Part shown: positions 21,171 to 23,487 of the stretch, piece by piece
Numbering within the stretch: position 1 is the stretch's first letter
How the letters are laid out: each line of letters starts with the position of its first letter
Assembly: GCA_910587575.1 (NCBI GenBank)
Contig: CAJULU010000025.1
Span: 1 to 23,487 of the forward strand
Length of the DNA: 23,487 nt
Direction of reading: 5' to 3'
Origin: an uncultured Dorea sp.
Lineage (GTDB): Bacteria > Bacillota > Clostridia > Lachnospirales > Lachnospiraceae
The notes under the pieces: model-generated
The model's input: only the letters and a program-made list of their open reading frames with translations
The model's database searches: none
Told to the model about the DNA's origin: nothing
Translations under genes and position numbers: made by a program

Positions 21171-23487
21171 TTATCCTCGGCAATCTTTGCATCTTTTGGG
21201 AAGTTCCAATCCTTTACGATCAAAGGATTCCTTTTCTCCAAAAGTAATAGAAAAGGGATTTCCACAGCCTTTACAATGATCAATTTCTTTGAATATTTTA
21301 TCCCTACATTTTTTATGAAGCGTTTGTCTGCCAATGTTATATTTATTTACAATATATGATTTTTCTGTGATTTCTTTCCCACAGGCATTACACACTCCCA
21401 ATGTAACTAATTTATTACCATTTTCTTTACATTTTGAACAAATCGTCGGTAACAATTTTCCTTGTTCTTCCCGTTTTTTTTGGTAAGCATATGTAAATTC
21501 CATTCTTTCTCCACATTGCTCACAAGAACAATAAACTTTTTTCTTATATTTGTTGATACATGCTCTGCACAAACATTTTTTCCCGGACTTTTTTAATTGT
21601 TCTAAAGTATTCCTTTCTATCAAAAATCTATCATTACATTCTTCACATATGGCCTCTTGACAGAATCGACAAATCATTACAGGTTCCTTTTTCAAAATAT
21701 ATTTATCATATAATGGATATAAAATTTTTCTATTACAACATTTACATTTTACTGTTGTGCTTTTTTCAAGACATTTCGCACATAATATATTTTCATTTGT
21801 ATCAAGTTCCTTTCCACAAGATTCACATATTCTCTTCACAGGTTCTGTTTCTTTAACCGATTCAAAAAATTCGTATTGTGTAAAGTCTGTTATAATGTTT
21901 TTTTGTGAGTAATTAAAATTTTTCTTTTGATTAAAATTAACATCGTAGTGCAAATTGAAATCTGAATCTATCCATTGCTCATAATTAACTATACAGGCTT
22001 TATCAAACAAATAGTCACTTACTTTATGTAAGATATGATCCATAGGGTATTTTTTTAAATAACTGCTTGATCCTAAAAATATCAATGTATTTTTTGCTCT
22101 TGAAAACGCTACATTTAGCCTTGCATTATCAGAAAAATAGAGAGTTTTCTTTTGTGAACGCGTGGTACAATATATGACAATATCTTCTTCGTCTCCTTGA
22201 AAAGCATCAATTGTATTTACCCATACATTTTTATTATTAAATTCATTAAATGCTTTGATTAACAGATTCTTTTGCTTTTTGTATGGAGTAATAATTACGA
22301 TTCTTCTGCTATAATATTGTCTTATCTTCTTTACTATAACTTTGGCTGCTGATATTTCCTCTAAATTATATGGTCCAGACTTTTCACCGTTTTCATACAC
22401 ATCTTGTATTTCTTTGTAATTCGGATTATTTTTCATATCCACAAAAATCAAGTTGTTTTTCAAAAACATTGGTTTTTTATCGTAACAGTTTTCTCCAGTT
22501 TGAAGTTTTCCATCATAAAAAAGGTTTACCAAATCTGCAATAACCGGAGGCATTCTGAATTGAGTTTTCAACATACATTTCATAGTATCCGGACAATCTT
22601 CATATAAACGTTGGAAGAAACTTCTGTTCAAAAAGTCAACTTGTTGTTCTTCTTCTACAACATCATCAAAATTTACTTTTCCACCTTTGTATAATGCAGG
22701 ATTAATTACAGGTGGAAGTTGCTTGTGATCACCAATTATAATTGCTTTTTTTGCTCGATTTATTGGGATTAACAATTCTCCTGCCAATGCCTTTCCGGCC
22801 TCGTCAATTATAACCAAATCAAATTCAAATCCGTTTAATCCATAGTGTCTGCTTTCTAATCCAACACATGTAGCTCCAATGATTTGGAAACATCCCAAAA
22901 GGCATTCTCCCACTACATCGCTATTATTTTTATCTGCAATGATGTCCAACCATTTCTTTCTTAGATTCATTATCATAGTGTCATTTGCCACATATTCTTT
23001 GAGGTTTTTATTATATTTTATATATTTATTTTCAAATGAATATTCCTCAATATCTTCGGCAATCTTTTCAGCAGATCCACATCTGACAATTTGACTTTTT
23101 TCAATACATTTGGATGTTTGTGCTATTTCTACAATTCCCCTAAGAACATTATCAACTGCTACATTTGCTTGAGATACAACTAATATTTTTGAATTTGGCA
23201 CTCTGTGTAATTGTTGCAGAATTAATTCTTTTATTACTGTTGTTTTTCCAGTTCCTGGAGGACCTTGGATCATAAAAAATTTCTCTTCGCTAAACGCCTT
23301 GATTACTGCATCAACTTGAGCGGTATTTGTTTGAATATTTTTATTGAAAAAATTATTGATTCTATATCCGTTATCTGAATATTTTTCTTCTTTCACATTT
23401 ATAACGGCCATTTTAACTTTCTCATTTACAACTCTTCCTTCTTTAAAAGCGCAAAGTGCATTAACATGTTGTTTTTCTGCGTATGGT
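21171..23487 (-). CDS. SF1 (Upf1/DNA2-like) helicase with C-terminal zinc-ribbon array, 5' end cut by window
   Basis: The frame is open to the window edge: 25 codons precede the ATG at 23411 with no stop, so the true start lies outside. Residues below count from that ATG. A Q-motif-like NTAQVDAVIKAF precedes Walker A GPPGTGKT (50-57). IIDEAGKA is motif II, GDHKQLPPV motif III, QFRM motif IV, TIDAFQGDEEDIV motif V and NVAFSRAK motif VI: a complete SF1B helicase core. From about residue 527 to 746 there are repeated C-x2-C pairs (CESC, CAKC, CRFC, CEEC, CEQC, CSKC, CNAC, CKGC, CKDC), about six zinc ribbons. The gene is visibly more AT-rich than its neighbours, suggesting transfer. A defence role is a guess from context. 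Confidence 0.85.
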   Translation of the reverse strand, partial: PYAEKQHVNALCAFKEGRVVNEKVKMAVINVKEEKYSDNGYRINNFFNKNIQTNTAQVDAVIKAFSEEKFFMIQGPPGTGKTTVIKELILQQLHRVPNSKILVVSQANVAVDNVLRGIVEIAQTSKCIEKSQIVRCGSAEKIAEDIEEYSFENKYIKYNKNLKEYVANDTMIMNLRKKWLDIIADKNNSDVVGECLLGCFQIIGATCVGLESRHYGLNGFEFDLVIIDEAGKALAGELLIPINRAKKAIIIGDHKQLPPVINPALYKGGKVNFDDVVEEEQQVDFLNRSFFQRLYEDCPDTMKCMLKTQFRMPPVIADLVNLFYDGKLQTGENCYDKKPMFLKNNLIFVDMKNNPNYKEIQDVYENGEKSGPYNLEEISAAKVIVKKIRQYYSRRIVIITPYKKQKNLLIKAFNEFNNKNVWVNTIDAFQGDEEDIVIYCTTRSQKKTLYFSDNARLNVAFSRAKNTLIFLGSSSYLKKYPMDHILHKVSDYLFDKACIVNYEQWIDSDFNLHYDVNFNQKKNFNYSQKNIITDFTQYEFFESVKETEPVKRICESCGKELDTNENILCAKCLEKSTTVKCKCCNRKILYPLYDKYILKKEPVMICRFCQEAICEECNDRFLIERNTLEQLKKSGKKCLCRACINKYKKKVYCSCEQCGERMEFTYAYQKKREEQGKLLPTICSKCKENGNKLVTLGVCNACGKEITEKSYIVNKYNIGRQTLHKKCRDKIFKEIDHCKGCGNPFSITFGEKESFDRKGLELPKRCKDCRG

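Noticed and set aside
1..23487. CRISPR array or complete insertion sequence with transposase
   Set aside because: No regularly spaced repeats and no transposase reading frame were seen; the only repeats are the mini-element pair and the toxin-locus direct repeats.

Overview
The window looks like chromosome of a gut Lachnospiraceae (Blautia/Dorea/Mediterraneibacter-like Firmicute). The reasons are strong AGGAGG ribosome sites, TTGACA/TATAAT promoters with several extended -10 elements, a GH31 alpha-glucosidase that aligns with the Ruminococcus (Blautia) obeum enzyme, a 7-alpha-hydroxysteroid-dehydrogenase-like SDR, a DUF6070-like fragment and an ECF S component. Species assignment is inference.

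Left edge (1-3440): a decayed mobile-element landing zone next to tRNA-Trp. It holds an Abi_2/AbiF-type HEPN protein gene preceded by a promoter and a terminator-like hairpin leader (a candidate AbiF antitoxin RNA). Next come a LysR effector-domain fragment, a DUF6070-like fragment and a tyrosine recombinase that lacks its normal N-terminus and carries a 60-bp mini-element inserted in frame. The tRNA 3' end faces the recombinase.

Core block 1 (3511-9352): an ECF S component (-), divergent from a four-gene run of Lys-rich protein, two half-ABC exporters forming one asymmetric heterodimer, and a ZIP metal transporter. The run ends at a clear terminator, followed by a pseudoknot-capable element ahead of a Nudix gene.

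Core block 2 (9413-16539): Nudix plus a coiled-coil protein; a convergent FAD-dependent oxidoreductase; a MATE pump divergent from a MerR regulator with a MerR-type 19-bp-spacer promoter between them; YitT downstream of merR; a small Cys-rich protein converging on YitT with a 6-bp overlap; and a TMEM164/YwaF-like membrane protein.

Core block 3 (16658-21162): an EamA transporter; a compact locus with the architecture of an Fst/par type I toxin-antitoxin module (32-residue membrane peptide, long direct repeats, opposed strong promoters, shared bidirectional terminator); a second, inverted copy of the mini-element; a GH31 alpha-glucosidase; and a 7-alpha-HSDH-like SDR with its terminator.

Right edge (21171-end): a visibly AT-rich, probably transferred SF1 helicase with a C-terminal array of zinc-ribbon modules. 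Its 5' end is cut by the window.

The most interesting observations are the par-like toxin locus (17574-17871), the Abi leader RNA (1095-1197) and the mini-element pair (2515-2577 and 17885-17947).
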